NCBI GenBank assembly: GCA_020445945.1
Contig: JAGRFQ010000018.1
Coordinates: forward strand, 4,089 to 50,958
DNA: 46,870 nt
Source: Rhodocyclaceae bacterium
Lineage (GTDB): Bacteria > Pseudomonadota > Gammaproteobacteria > Burkholderiales > Rhodocyclaceae
Reading direction: 5' to 3'
Shown: piece by piece, positions 19,364 through 28,215 of the stretch
Layout: each line of letters starts with the position of its first letter
Position numbering within the stretch: position 1 is the stretch's first letter
The notes under the pieces: model-generated
The model's database searches: none
What the model saw: only the letters and a program-made list of their open reading frames with translations
What the model was told of the DNA's origin: nothing
Translations under genes and position numbers: made by a program

Positions 19364-20251
19364 TCAGCCGGTGGTCAGCCACAGCAGGGTGCCGGCGACG
19401 GCCAGCAGCGCGACGAAGAAAATCGCCGCCCAGCGCTGGTAGCGCTTGCCCAGTTGCTGCGGGTCGAGGTCCGAGATCAGGTACAGCCGGCGGCCGTCGG
19501 GCTGGCGCATCACGTGGGCGTCGGCGGCGGCGTGCAGTTCGGCTTGCTGGCGGCGCACTTCGCGCTTGGCTTCGGCGCGCGCCAGTTCCCATTCGCGGAT
19601 GTCGATCCGGCCGTCGCCGTCGAGGTCGAAGCGTTCGAGCAAGGTGGCGTGCCCGGCCTTCCACTCGGCGAGCAGCTCGCGCACCTGGCGGTGGGTGTCG
19701 TGGGCCACATCGATGCTGCCCAGCGTCGTGAAGTCGCCCATCACGTAGATCGGATCGTGCGCGATCAGGCACCACTGGGTGTAGCGCATGTCGCCGCGGG
19801 TGGTCACGTCGCGGCGCGAGATCAGCATCTCGGCGCCCTCGGGGTCGACCGCGCACTGGCCGCTGCCGTCGTCGAGCATGAACGAGGCGTCGCTTTCGTC
19901 GTCGCTGTGGACGACCCATTTGTCGCCGCTCTTGCGTTCGGTCTTGAGCCGGTACCACAGCACCGGCAGGCCGTTGAGCGGGGAGAGCAGCGGGGTGCCG
20001 CCCAGCGGCAGGCCGTGGCCGAACAGCTCGACATAGCCCTGTGCGGCGGAGGCGATGCGCGAGGTGGGGGTGTCGAGGATCAGGCGGCTGTGGTGCAGCG
20101 CGCGCAGCCAGCCAAACACCGCGCCGGCAAGCATCAGGCCGAGCATCCCGAGGCGCACGGCGCCACCGCTTTGCAGGGCGATGAAACCCAGCCCGGCCAG
20201 CCCGCCGGCGACAAGGCCGGCGGTGCGGTCGGGGCGCAGGGCGACCAGCAT
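19364..20251 (-). CDS. GIDE-type membrane protein with an EF-hand
   Basis: 295 residues. Two hydrophobic segments lie near the N-terminus (about 10-50). A GIDE-like (E3 ligase-associated) domain follows, with HSRLILDTPTSRIASAAQGY, LPVLWYRLKTERKSG and YVMGDFTTLG. A hydrophilic segment holds a canonical EF-hand loop, FDLDGDGRIDIREWELA, and leads into a charged helix. A last membrane helix (IFFVALLAVAGTLLWL) ends the protein. Despite the domain name there is no RING finger, so ubiquitin ligase activity is not expected. It lies 23 bases downstream of lemA on the same strand, a pairing I recall from other bacteria. The function is unknown. Confidence 0.75.
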   Translation of the reverse strand: MLVALRPDRTAGLVAGGLAGLGFIALQSGGAVRLGMLGLMLAGAVFGWLRALHHSRLILDTPTSRIASAAQGYVELFGHGLPLGGTPLLSPLNGLPVLWYRLKTERKSGDKWVVHSDDESDASFMLDDGSGQCAVDPEGAEMLISRRDVTTRGDMRYTQWCLIAHDPIYVMGDFTTLGSIDVAHDTHRQVRELLAEWKAGHATLLERFDLDGDGRIDIREWELARAEAKREVRRQQAELHAAADAHVMRQPDGRRLYLISDLDPQQLGKRYQRWAAIFFVALLAVAGTLLWLTTG

Positions 20252-20274
20252 GGCGCGCTTTCCGGGCGCTGCGC

Positions 20275-20850
20275 TCAGGCGCTGAAGAGGGCCTTCATGT
20301 CGACGTCGGCTTTCTCAGCGGTGGAGAATTCGAGCAGGGGCTGGGCGCTGAACTGGAACAGGCGGGCGACGATGAGATCGGGGAATTGCTCGATCCGCAC
20401 GTTGTGTACATTGACGCTTTCGTTGTACCACTCGCGCCGGTCGGCGATGCTGTTTTCCAGCGCGGTGATGCGGGTCTGCAACTGCATGAAGTGCTCGTTG
20501 GCCTTGAGCTCCGGGTAGGCCTCGGCGACCGCGAAGAGCTGCCCCAGCCCCATCCGCAGCATGCCTTCGGCGGCGCCGAGGGCGGGCACATCGTGGTCGG
20601 CGCGGGCGCTGGAGACGCGGGCGCGGGCCTCGATGACGCGGGTCAGCGTGGTTTCTTCGAACTGCTTGTACTGGCGGCACACCTCGACCAGCTTGGGCAG
20701 CTCGTCGTGGCGCTGCTTGAGCAGCACGTCGATGTTGGCCCAGGCCTTGGCGATGGCGTGCTTGAGGCGGACCAGATTGTTGTAGATGACGATGCCATAG
20801 AGCAGCGCGATGGCGATGAAGGCGAGCAGGGCGATGGCGGAGACGGACAT
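20275..20850 (-). CDS. lemA: LemA family protein
   Basis: 191 residues from ATG 20850, preceded by AGGAA at a suitable distance; a longer frame to 20886 is less likely. One N-terminal membrane helix (SAIALLAFIAIALLYGIVIY) is followed by the LemA helical domain with RLKHAIAKAWANIDVLLKQR, LPKLVEVCRQYKQFEE and the C-terminal YNESVNVHNVRIEQFPDLIV. The predicted topology is N-out with most of the protein cytoplasmic. LemA is widespread but its molecular role is not established. It forms a likely two-gene operon with the GIDE/EF-hand protein. Confidence 0.92.
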   Translation of the reverse strand: MSVSAIALLAFIAIALLYGIVIYNNLVRLKHAIAKAWANIDVLLKQRHDELPKLVEVCRQYKQFEETTLTRVIEARARVSSARADHDVPALGAAEGMLRMGLGQLFAVAEAYPELKANEHFMQLQTRITALENSIADRREWYNESVNVHNVRIEQFPDLIVARLFQFSAQPLLEFSTAEKADVDMKALFSA

Positions 20851-20918
20851 CTGCAGATTCCTGTGTGGCGGGGGCTGGCGGTTCAAGGCGCCATTGTAAG
20901 TGCGCGGCGATGACGGCG

Positions 20919-21788
20919 TTATGCCGGCGGGTCGGTGTCTTCGGGGAGCAGCCGTGCGGCGTCCTCTTCGGGGATGGCGAGATGGCGGATCAGCTGGTCG
21001 CGGTTGATGTGCAGCAGGCGGCCAATTGCGTCGAGGTCGTCGGGGATCGCGGGGTTGTCCCAGCCGCGTGCGTTGTGGCGTGCCAGTGCGGTGGCGAGCG
21101 CGATGGTGCGCACCCGCGGGTTGGCGTCATGGGCCGGATTCATCAGTGTGATCAGGAGTGGCGGCAGACGCCACGCTTCGGCGATGGCAAGCTGGATGTC
21201 GTTGGCCGGGAAACCGAACACTTCGCGCTGGGCGGCGGCGCTGCGCAGGCTGCGGTCGGCGCGCTGCATGGCGTAGACGCGCGCCGTGAGGGTGGGCGCA
21301 AAGGCCCAGCACAGGATGTCGGCGGCGTCGTGGAGCAGGGCCGCGACGGTGATTTCCTCGAGATCGAGATCGTGCCGGATGATCGCCCAGTCACGCGCGT
21401 AGTGGGCGGCGCGGCGCGCGCGCGCGATGACGCGCAGCACACCGACCAGCGCCTGGGGCGAATCGGCCAGTTGGTCTTCGAGCGTTGGCATGTTGTCGAA
21501 GATGCGGAAAAACGGGGTGACGCCGATCATCATGATCGCGCGGTCGATGGTGGTGATGTCGTGGTTCTGGCGTGCGCCGCGGTTGTGTGCGATATGGCTG
21601 AGCAGGCGCATCGTCATCAGCGGGTCGCCAAGCACCACGGCGGTAATCTGCTTGCCGCCGATGCGTTCTTCATTCTCTTTGAGCGCGGCCAGCTCGCGTA
21701 CGGTGCGACGCAGCACCGGCAGCGGCTCGGCAGAGAAGCTGGCGACGTAGGCGTCGAGCGAGTCGAGTGCGTGATCGATGCGGGTCAT
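20919..21788 (-). CDS. HDOD domain protein
   Basis: 289 residues, cytoplasmic. The HDOD fold covers about 15-215, with GKQITAVVLGDPLMTMRLLS, ITTIDRAIMMIGVTPFFRIF, ITVAALLHDAADILCWAFAP and FPANDIQLAIAEAWRLPPLL. The HD metal pair is mostly degenerate, as usual for HDOD, so enzymatic hydrolysis is not expected. HDOD proteins act as signalling adaptors in chemotaxis, c-di-GMP and stress pathways. It is divergent from the acrylyl-CoA reductase-like gene and seems to be transcribed alone. Confidence 0.85.
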   Translation of the reverse strand: MTRIDHALDSLDAYVASFSAEPLPVLRRTVRELAALKENEERIGGKQITAVVLGDPLMTMRLLSHIAHNRGARQNHDITTIDRAIMMIGVTPFFRIFDNMPTLEDQLADSPQALVGVLRVIARARRAAHYARDWAIIRHDLDLEEITVAALLHDAADILCWAFAPTLTARVYAMQRADRSLRSAAAQREVFGFPANDIQLAIAEAWRLPPLLITLMNPAHDANPRVRTIALATALARHNARGWDNPAIPDDLDAIGRLLHINRDQLIRHLAIPEEDAARLLPEDTDPPA

Positions 21789-21933
21789 GTCCGTACGTGT
21801 TCGGGATATGCGCGATTAACGACAAAAAGATGGACCAACTTGAGTGCCGGTACCGGCGCGGTGTGGCATGCACCGTTGCTGTGCGGGCCGACGCGCGGTG
21901 GTGCGCAAGGCAAGACGCGGCCGTCGATTTGGT

Positions 21934-21939
21934 TATAAT
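21934..21939 (+). promoter_or_regulatory. Candidate -10 element TATAAT
   Basis: A perfect TATAAT lies 33 bases before the GTG start at 21972. It is the only consensus -10 in the 183-base divergent gap 21789-21971. No clear -35 was found at 16-18 bases upstream, so the promoter may be weak or activated. Confidence 0.4.
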
Positions 21940-21971
21940 CTTTCGGGATTGGCGTAAGCACGGAGAAGTGT

Positions 21972-22970
21972 GTGGCAGCAAGCTTCAAAGCGTTTGTGAT
22001 CGAGCAGGGGGCGGACAAGTCCGTTGTGGCCGGGTTTCACACCCTGAGCCCGGCTGAGCTTGACGCTGGCGAGGTGCTCATTCGCGTGCGCTATTCGAGC
22101 ATCAACTACAAGGATGCGCTGGCGGCCACGGGCAAGGGCAAGATCATTCGGCGTTTTCCGTGCGTCGGCGGGATCGACCTGGCGGGCGAGGTCGTCGAGA
22201 GCGCTGACCCGCGTTTCGCCCCGGGCGATCCGGTGATCGCCACCAGCTTCGACATCGGCGTGGCGCACCATGGCGGCTACGCCGAATTCGCGCGCATTCC
22301 CGCGCAATGGGTGGTGGCGCTCCCCGACGGTCTCTCGCTGTTCGAAGCGATGGCGCTGGGCACGGCCGGCTTCACCGCCGCGCTGGGCGTGCTGCGCATG
22401 GAAGACAACGGTCTCCAGCCGGGCAACGGCCCAGTGGTTGTCTCCGGCGCCACCGGCGGCGTCGGCAGTCTCGCCATCGACATCCTCTCCGCGGCCGGCT
22501 ATTCGGTGACCGCGCTCACCGGCAAGGCCAGCGAGGCCGACTATCTGCATGCCCTCGGCGCGCACGAGATCCTGCTGCGCGAGTCCATCGATTTCAACGC
22601 GGTCAGGCCGCTCGAAGGCGCGCGCTGGGCCGGCGCCGTGGACAACGTGGGCGGCGCGGTGCTGCACTGGATGCTGGCGACCATGCAACAGGCCGGCACC
22701 GTGGCGAGTATCGGCAACGCGGCAAGTTTCGATCTGAACACCTCGGTTTTCCCCTTCATCCTGCGCGGCGTCAGCCTGCTTGGTGTGGACTCGGGCTACA
22801 TTGGTTTCCCGACCCGCCAGCAAGTGTGGAACCGGCTGGCGACCGACTTGCGCCCGAGGCATCTCGCGCAGGTCGCCCGAAGCATCGGTTTCGATGCCTT
22901 GCCCGGCGCCTTTGACGATTTCATTGCCGGACGCATTCGCGGGCGAACGGTGGTTTGCATTGACGCCTGA
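21972..22970 (+). CDS. YhdH/AcuI-type acrylyl-CoA reductase-like enzyme
   Basis: 332 residues from GTG 21972, with GGAG six bases upstream. It belongs to the medium-chain dehydrogenase/reductase superfamily. The N-terminal part has IRVRYSSINYKDALAATGKG. The NADPH-binding Rossmann part has VVSGATGGVGSLAIDILSAA, then ALTGKASEADYLHALGAHEI, typical of the YhdH/AcuI group. The zinc ligands of alcohol dehydrogenases are absent. Family knowledge: AcuI reduces acryloyl-CoA to propionyl-CoA with NADPH. Presence of prpE two genes downstream fits propionate or acrylate metabolism, but other enoyl-CoA or quinone substrates are possible. Confidence 0.82.
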   Translation: MAASFKAFVIEQGADKSVVAGFHTLSPAELDAGEVLIRVRYSSINYKDALAATGKGKIIRRFPCVGGIDLAGEVVESADPRFAPGDPVIATSFDIGVAHHGGYAEFARIPAQWVVALPDGLSLFEAMALGTAGFTAALGVLRMEDNGLQPGNGPVVVSGATGGVGSLAIDILSAAGYSVTALTGKASEADYLHALGAHEILLRESIDFNAVRPLEGARWAGAVDNVGGAVLHWMLATMQQAGTVASIGNAASFDLNTSVFPFILRGVSLLGVDSGYIGFPTRQQVWNRLATDLRPRHLAQVARSIGFDALPGAFDDFIAGRIRGRTVVCIDA

Positions 22971-22991
22971 GCGGCGCTGGAGAGACGCAGT

Positions 22992-24191
22992 TTGAGCGAC
23001 GAAGACATTCCGCTGCCGCGCGTCCTGATCGTTGATGACTCGCGCATGGTGCGGGCCTCGATCAGCAAGAATATCCGCGACCGTTTCGACGTGCGCGAGG
23101 AGGCCGATGGCGAAGACGGCTGGCAGGCCCTGCTGGTCGATCCGTCGATTCAGGTCGTGATCTCCGATCTGGGCATGCCCAACCTCGACGGCTACGGCTT
23201 GCTTGAGCGCATCCGCTCCTCGAAGCTGTCGCGCATCCACGAGTTGCCGGTGATCATCATCTCGGGCGAGGAAGACGACAACGCGCGGGTCAAGGCGCGC
23301 GAGCTCGGTGCGACCGACTTCATCACCAAGGGCATCGGCAATGTCGAGTTGCTCAGCCGCCTCGAGTCGCTCACCCGGCTCGCCCGGGCGACGCGCGAAC
23401 TCGAGGAGAGCCGCGAGGCGCTGGCCTCCGGCAGCCCGATCGACCCGCACTCCGGCCTCGCCACGCAGGCCTATCTCGAGTGGCACGGCAATCAGGAGCT
23501 CGCGCTGGCGCGGCGTCGCAATGGCGATCTGGCGGCGATGGTGATTCTCATCGATCACTTCGACACCCTGCTGGCCGAGTACGGGGTTCATGTCACCGAG
23601 CTGATCAATCGCAAGCTCTCCAAGATCCTGTCGTCCAAGGTCCGCAAGGAAGACACCGTGGCGCAGATGGCGCCCGGCCAGTTCGCGGTGCTGTGCCCGA
23701 GCACCGATCTGGATGGCTGCTCGGCATTTGCGCTGCGTCTGCAGCGGGCCATCGACAAGCTCGTGATGACCTACCGCGGTCGGCGCATTCGCATGCAGGT
23801 CACGGTCGGCATTGCCGCCGGGCGCGGTGCCAACGAGGCGCTCACGCTCAGCCAGTTGATCGGGCTGGCGGTACAGCGGGTACGCGCGGGCGTTGATGCC
23901 GGCGGCAATCGGGTCATTTCGGAAAGCGGTGAAATCAAGCCGGGCGAGTTGAGCCGGTTTGCGCGCCTGCCGGTCAGCATCGATCATGTGCTGATGCAGA
24001 TGCGTTCGGGCGCCACGGCGGAGGTGCAGTTGCGTCTGCCCGACGTGTTGCTCACACTGATGCCCTTGCTGGAATTAATCGAAACAGAATTTCGATGCGG
24101 TGTACCACTGGAGGCGCTGCGCCATGTGCAGCGTCACGGCGGTTCTCCACGCGAAGAAGGTCCCGTCGAGGGAACCACAACCAAGCTATGA
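22992..24191 (+). CDS. Response regulator with degenerate GGDEF domain
   Basis: 399 residues from TTG 22992, with GGAGAG eight bases upstream; a later ATG would delete the first strand of the receiver. The receiver (8-130) has VLIVDDSRMVRASI, phosphoacceptor Asp59 in VISDLGMPNLDG and the Lys in DFITKGIGN. The second domain (about 150-310) follows the GGDEF fold, but the active-site signature is replaced by APGQF (227-231) and the substrate-binding Asp/Asn motifs are poor. Diguanylate cyclase activity is therefore unlikely. The last 85 residues are unassigned. It starts 21 bases after the reductase gene. Confidence 0.8.
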   Translation: MSDEDIPLPRVLIVDDSRMVRASISKNIRDRFDVREEADGEDGWQALLVDPSIQVVISDLGMPNLDGYGLLERIRSSKLSRIHELPVIIISGEEDDNARVKARELGATDFITKGIGNVELLSRLESLTRLARATRELEESREALASGSPIDPHSGLATQAYLEWHGNQELALARRRNGDLAAMVILIDHFDTLLAEYGVHVTELINRKLSKILSSKVRKEDTVAQMAPGQFAVLCPSTDLDGCSAFALRLQRAIDKLVMTYRGRRIRMQVTVGIAAGRGANEALTLSQLIGLAVQRVRAGVDAGGNRVISESGEIKPGELSRFARLPVSIDHVLMQMRSGATAEVQLRLPDVLLTLMPLLELIETEFRCGVPLEALRHVQRHGGSPREEGPVEGTTTKL

Positions 24192-24255
24192 CCACATAGC
24201 GGACATTTTCGACAAACGTCGCTCACAATCGTAGGGAAACGGGAGAGGGATTGAC

Positions 24256-26148
24256 ATGACGACTTACAAGGAATTTCACCGCCGCTCAATCGAGGATCGT
24301 GATGGATTCTGGGGAGAGCAGGCCGGGTTGATCGACTGGAACAAAGCGCCGGAGCAGGTGTGCGACTACTCGCGCCCGCCCTTCGTCAAATGGTTCTCGG
24401 GCGGCGAAACCAACCTGTGCTACAACGCGGTCGATCGCCACGCCGCCAAGCGGCCGGATGACAACGCACTGATCTACATTTCCACCGAGACCAACGAAGA
24501 AGTGGTCTACAGCTTTGCCCAGCTGCAGCGCGAGGTCGAGCGCATGGCAGCCATTTACCAGGATCTGGGTGTCAAGAAAGGCGACCGCGTCCTGATCTAC
24601 ATGCCGATGATCGCCGAAGCCTGCTTCGCCATGCTGGCCTGCGCGCGCATCGGCGCGATCCACTCGGTGGTGTTCGGCGGCTTCGCCTCCGGCTCGCTGG
24701 CCACGCGCATCGACGATGCCAAGCCGGTGCTGATGGTCAGCTCCGACGCCGGCATGCGCAACGGCAAGCCGGTGCCCTACAAGCACCTGGTGGACGAAGC
24801 CTGCAAGCTGGCCGAGTTCCCGCCGGCCAAGGTGCTGATCGTCGACCGCGGTCTCGACAAGGGCTTCCCCCGGGTCGCAGGGCGCGACGTCGATTATGCC
24901 GAACTGCGCAGCAAGCACATGGACGCGCAAGTGCCGGTCGTCTGGCTCGAGTCCTCCGAGCCGAGCTACATCCTCTACACCTCCGGCACCACCGGCAAGC
25001 CCAAAGGCGTGCAGCGCGACACCGGCGGCTACGCCGTCGCCCTCGCCTCGTCGATGAAGCACATCCTCACCGGCGAGGCCGGCGACACCATGTTCGCCAC
25101 CTCCGACATCGGCTGGGTGGTCGGTCACTCCTTCATCATCTACGGCCCGCTGCTCGGCGGCATGGCCACGATCATGTACGAAGGCACGCCGCTGCGCCCG
25201 GACGCCGGCATCTGGTGGCAGATCGTCGAGAAGTACAAGGTCAGCGTGATGTTCTCTGCGCCCACGGCCGTGCGCGTGCTCAAGAAGCAGGACCCGGCCT
25301 TCCTCAAGAAGTACGACCTCTCAAGCCTCAAGCACCTGTTCCTGGCTGGCGAACCGCTCGACGAGACCTCGCACGAATGGATCATGAGCGAGCTCGGCAT
25401 CCCGGTCATCGACAACTACTGGCAGACCGAAACCGGCTGGCCGATGCTCGCAATTTGCCGCGGCGTCGAAGACAGCAAGATCAAGCTCGGCTCGCCGGCC
25501 TTCCCGGTGTACGGCTACGACCTGCGCCTGTTCCGCGAAGACGGCTCCGAAGCCGGTGCCAACGAGAAAGGCATCGTCGGCGTGGTGCCGCCGTTGCCGC
25601 CCGGCTGCCTGTCGACCGTGTGGGGCCAGGACGAGCGCTTCGTGTCGACCTACTTTACAACCTTCTCCGACCCGGTCATCTACTCCTCGGCGGACTGGGG
25701 CATTCGCGACGAAAACGGCTACTACACCATCCTCGGCCGCATGGACGACGTGATCAACGTCGCCGGACACCGTCTCGGTACCCGCGAGATCGAAGAGGCT
25801 GTGCAGTCCCACCCGGCAATTGCCGAAGTGGCGGTGGTGGGGGTTGCCGACCAGCTCAAGGGCCAGATGCCGATGGCCTTTGCGGTGGTCAAGGATGCCT
25901 CGGTGGTCGACTCCCCGGAGAAGCGTGCCGCGCTGGAAAAAGAGGTGATGAAGAAAGTCGACGCCTCGCTCGGTGCCATCGCGCGTCCGGGCCGGGTGCA
26001 CTTCATTGCCGGCTTGCCCAAGACCCGTTCCGGCAAGCTGCTGCGCCGTTCCATCCAGGCGCTGGCCGAAGGCCGCGACCCGGGCGATCTGACCACCATC
26101 GAGGATCCGTCCTCGCTGGAGCAGATCCAGGCCGCGCTCAAAGCCTGA
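24256..26148 (+). CDS. prpE: Propionyl-CoA synthetase PrpE
   Basis: 630 residues, the usual length of PrpE (about 628), and shorter than acetyl-CoA synthetase Acs (about 650). The N-terminal ACAS domain begins YKEFHRRSIEDRDGFWGEQA. The P-loop is YILYTSGTTGKPKGVQRDTG; the adenylate-binding motif is DNYWQTETGWP; the hinge region is GRMDDVINVAGHRLGTREIE. The catalytic, acetylation-regulated Lys594 lies in PKTRSGKLLRRS. Reaction: propionate + ATP + CoA to propionyl-CoA + AMP + PPi; acetate may be a secondary substrate. No prpBCD methylcitrate genes are nearby. A strong terminator follows 25 bases after the stop. Confidence 0.9.
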   Translation: MTTYKEFHRRSIEDRDGFWGEQAGLIDWNKAPEQVCDYSRPPFVKWFSGGETNLCYNAVDRHAAKRPDDNALIYISTETNEEVVYSFAQLQREVERMAAIYQDLGVKKGDRVLIYMPMIAEACFAMLACARIGAIHSVVFGGFASGSLATRIDDAKPVLMVSSDAGMRNGKPVPYKHLVDEACKLAEFPPAKVLIVDRGLDKGFPRVAGRDVDYAELRSKHMDAQVPVVWLESSEPSYILYTSGTTGKPKGVQRDTGGYAVALASSMKHILTGEAGDTMFATSDIGWVVGHSFIIYGPLLGGMATIMYEGTPLRPDAGIWWQIVEKYKVSVMFSAPTAVRVLKKQDPAFLKKYDLSSLKHLFLAGEPLDETSHEWIMSELGIPVIDNYWQTETGWPMLAICRGVEDSKIKLGSPAFPVYGYDLRLFREDGSEAGANEKGIVGVVPPLPPGCLSTVWGQDERFVSTYFTTFSDPVIYSSADWGIRDENGYYTILGRMDDVINVAGHRLGTREIEEAVQSHPAIAEVAVVGVADQLKGQMPMAFAVVKDASVVDSPEKRAALEKEVMKKVDASLGAIARPGRVHFIAGLPKTRSGKLLRRSIQALAEGRDPGDLTTIEDPSSLEQIQAALKA

Positions 26149-26173
26149 GTTTTCAGTCGTAACAGCAGTCTGA

Positions 26174-26198
26174 AGCCCGCCGCATGGCGGGCTTTTTT
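26174..26198 (+). terminator. Intrinsic terminator after prpE
   Basis: A perfect 8-bp stem AGCCCGCC/GGCGGGCT with loop GCAT is followed directly by six T. On the opposite strand no T-run follows, so it mainly serves prpE. Confidence 0.92.
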
Positions 26199-26217
26199 GT
26201 CTCCCTCGCCAGCGCGG

Positions 26218-26970
26218 TCAGCGCGGTGGGCTGCTGCTTGCGTTGATCTGTGCTTCTACCGCCCGCCAGATCGGCTTCACCATGAAGCGCAGCCCCTTGA
26301 TGATCGACTGGACATCCATCATCGACGGCACGCGAATTCCGCGGTGGTCGACCGGTCCGCCGATCTGGGTGAGATCCACGCCGAGTTTGGAGAAGTGCGA
26401 GGCGAGGCGCGGTTCGGTGAGTACAAACAAGGTATCGACGTCGTTGCGTACGGCCAGCGCCACGGCCCCCAGATACAGCCCAATGGGGATGTAGGGGAAG
26501 CGCGGTTGCTCGTCGCTGGCGTTGTAGTCGTCATCATTGATTGCGACCGCCACGTGCTTTTCTCCGCGCCGGCGCCGATACGCCGAACGCACCGCCAGGC
26601 GCGAGACCTCTGCGATACGCCGCCGGTCCAGTTTGGCCGGGTCGATGATCGAGCGATCGAGCGTCTTCGCGCAGGTTTCCTCAAAGGGCAGGGGGGCGGC
26701 GAGGTCGGCGGGGTTGGCCAGCACCAGGCGGGTACAGCCGACCGGCGGGTGCGGCGCCGAGGCGCCGCGTAGCAGGCAATGCACGCTATGTGAGTCGTAG
26801 CGATCAGTCTCGCGGCGGTCGGGGCGCTCGGGTTCGAACTTCAGTTCTTCGCAGTACACCTCGTGGCGCACCCGGAACACATCGTCGCGAACGCGTTCGT
26901 TGCTTGCGGCCTCAATCTGAAAATATTTCTTGAAGCCAGCACCCAGGTTGAAACGATCGAACAGTGACAT
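26218..26970 (-). CDS. PEP-CTERM/exosortase-associated acyltransferase
   Basis: 250 residues from ATG 26970, preceded by GAGGAG. An N-acyltransferase of the LuxI/FeeM-like fold. Visible landmarks are RVRDDVFRVRHEVYCEELKF (typical start of autoinducer synthase-like enzymes), DSHSVHCLLR, VGCTRLVLANP, RRRIAEVSRLAVRSAYRRRR and PYIPIGLYLGAVALAVRND. The match is to the family found only in genomes with exosortase and PEP-CTERM proteins. Likely reaction: transfer of a fatty acyl group from acyl-ACP or acyl-CoA to an amino acid or amine; the acceptor is unknown. It is 25 bases downstream of the second FtsX-type permease gene and probably cotranscribed with it. Confidence 0.85.
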   Translation of the reverse strand: MSLFDRFNLGAGFKKYFQIEAASNERVRDDVFRVRHEVYCEELKFEPERPDRRETDRYDSHSVHCLLRGASAPHPPVGCTRLVLANPADLAAPLPFEETCAKTLDRSIIDPAKLDRRRIAEVSRLAVRSAYRRRRGEKHVAVAINDDDYNASDEQPRFPYIPIGLYLGAVALAVRNDVDTLFVLTEPRLASHFSKLGVDLTQIGGPVDHRGIRVPSMMDVQSIIKGLRFMVKPIWRAVEAQINASSSPPR

Positions 26971-26995
26971 GATGACTCCTCGCGGTGGTTCCCGC

Positions 26996-28210
26996 TCAGA
27001 CGCCTTGGCGCAATGCGTCGACAATGGGCGTCTTCGCAGTCCGTCGTGCTGGAAAGACGGCGGCCAGCACTGTCGCGACCAGGCCGATGAAGAAGGCTGA
27101 TGCGACGGTTGCCGGTACGACCCGGATGAATGCGGTATAGCCGATATTGGCGTTTGGTGGTGGTGGCATCGGGATGCCGATGGCCGACACGGCGAGCGCA
27201 ATCCCGACGCCGGCAATGACGCCGAGCGTGGCGCCGATCAGACCCAGCAGCGCGTTTTCGATCAGGAGAAGCCGGAACACTTCGAGCGGGCGGTTGCCAA
27301 GCGCCTGCATCGTGCCGAACTCGCTTTGGCGCTCGAAGACGTTCATGTTGACGCTGTTGACGACGGACAGGAGAACCATCGCGAGGATGATGAATTGCAG
27401 GATGCCGAACTGGCGCTCATACAGTTGGACGGTTTTCTCGTAAAAATCTGAGAGTTGCCGCCAATGGCGTGCCTCGAGCGGGCGCTCGCCCAGGCGTGAG
27501 GCAATGGCCGCGTGGGCGCGGTCCGTATCCTCCGTTCGATGCAGTACGGCGACCAGGAGGTTGGCCCCAGAGGTGCCCATCAGTTGCTGGGCGGCCAATA
27601 GCGGAATGCGGATCGCGCGTGCGTCGAAGTCTTGCGAAAAGCTCTGGAAAACGCCGACGAGTTTGAATTCCATGGTGTTCAATGCGCCGGCGGCGGTATT
27701 CATCACCAATGTGACCCGGTCGCCCACCTTGAGGCCGAGGCTTTTGGCGACGCCTTGTCCAGCCATCATGCCGAACGCGTCGTCTGCATTGAGCGCACGG
27801 CCTTCGGAGATCTTCAGGTAGGCGCTCAGTGCAGCTTCTTTTTCTGCCTCAACGCCTTCGCCGATGATCGGCTGATCCCTGCGCCCGTTGTTGAGCAGGC
27901 CGGCAAAGCTGAGTCGCGCGGAAATTTGTTTGACGCCCGGCGTGCGGGCAAGCGCTGTGCTCAGGTTCTGCGCGTCGTCAATCAGAAATTTTTCAGGGTG
28001 ACGGGTGCCACGTTCGAAGAAGCCTTTTCGAAACACCTGAACATGGCCGGTCTGCGATTGAACGACGGCGTCGCCAAGCTGGATGAAGACGTCCTGGATG
28101 AAGCCGCCGGAGACAATCAGCCCGGCGACGCCGAAGACGATCGCCGCCAGGGTCATGGCGGTGCGCCCTTTCTGGCGGAAAACATTGCGAAGTGCGAGTT
28201 TCAGGAGCAT
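26996..28210 (-). CDS. FtsX/MacB-type ABC transporter permease (second)
   Basis: 404 residues from ATG 28210; an in-frame GTG at 28219 overlaps the stop of the upstream gene. Topology: one helix near the N-terminus (MTLAAIVFGVAGLIVSGGF), a large periplasmic MacB-like domain (about 45-275), then three helices with the FtsX signature FERQSEFGTMQALGNRPLEV, ending FPARRTAKTPIVDALRQ. Such permeases power extraction of lipids, lipoproteins or peptides from the outer face of the inner membrane, driven by a separate ATPase. No ATPase gene lies in this operon. The partner is the homologous permease 5 bases upstream. Confidence 0.85.
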   Translation of the reverse strand: MLLKLALRNVFRQKGRTAMTLAAIVFGVAGLIVSGGFIQDVFIQLGDAVVQSQTGHVQVFRKGFFERGTRHPEKFLIDDAQNLSTALARTPGVKQISARLSFAGLLNNGRRDQPIIGEGVEAEKEAALSAYLKISEGRALNADDAFGMMAGQGVAKSLGLKVGDRVTLVMNTAAGALNTMEFKLVGVFQSFSQDFDARAIRIPLLAAQQLMGTSGANLLVAVLHRTEDTDRAHAAIASRLGERPLEARHWRQLSDFYEKTVQLYERQFGILQFIILAMVLLSVVNSVNMNVFERQSEFGTMQALGNRPLEVFRLLLIENALLGLIGATLGVIAGVGIALAVSAIGIPMPPPPNANIGYTAFIRVVPATVASAFFIGLVATVLAAVFPARRTAKTPIVDALRQGV

Positions 28211-28215
28211 CAGGG

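Noticed and set aside
21933-23987. Long open frame on the minus strand opposite the acrylyl-CoA reductase-like and receiver-GGDEF genes
   Set aside because: It mirrors codon structure of two well-supported genes in high-GC DNA, is rich in Arg/Ala/His with no family motif, and has no ribosome binding site.
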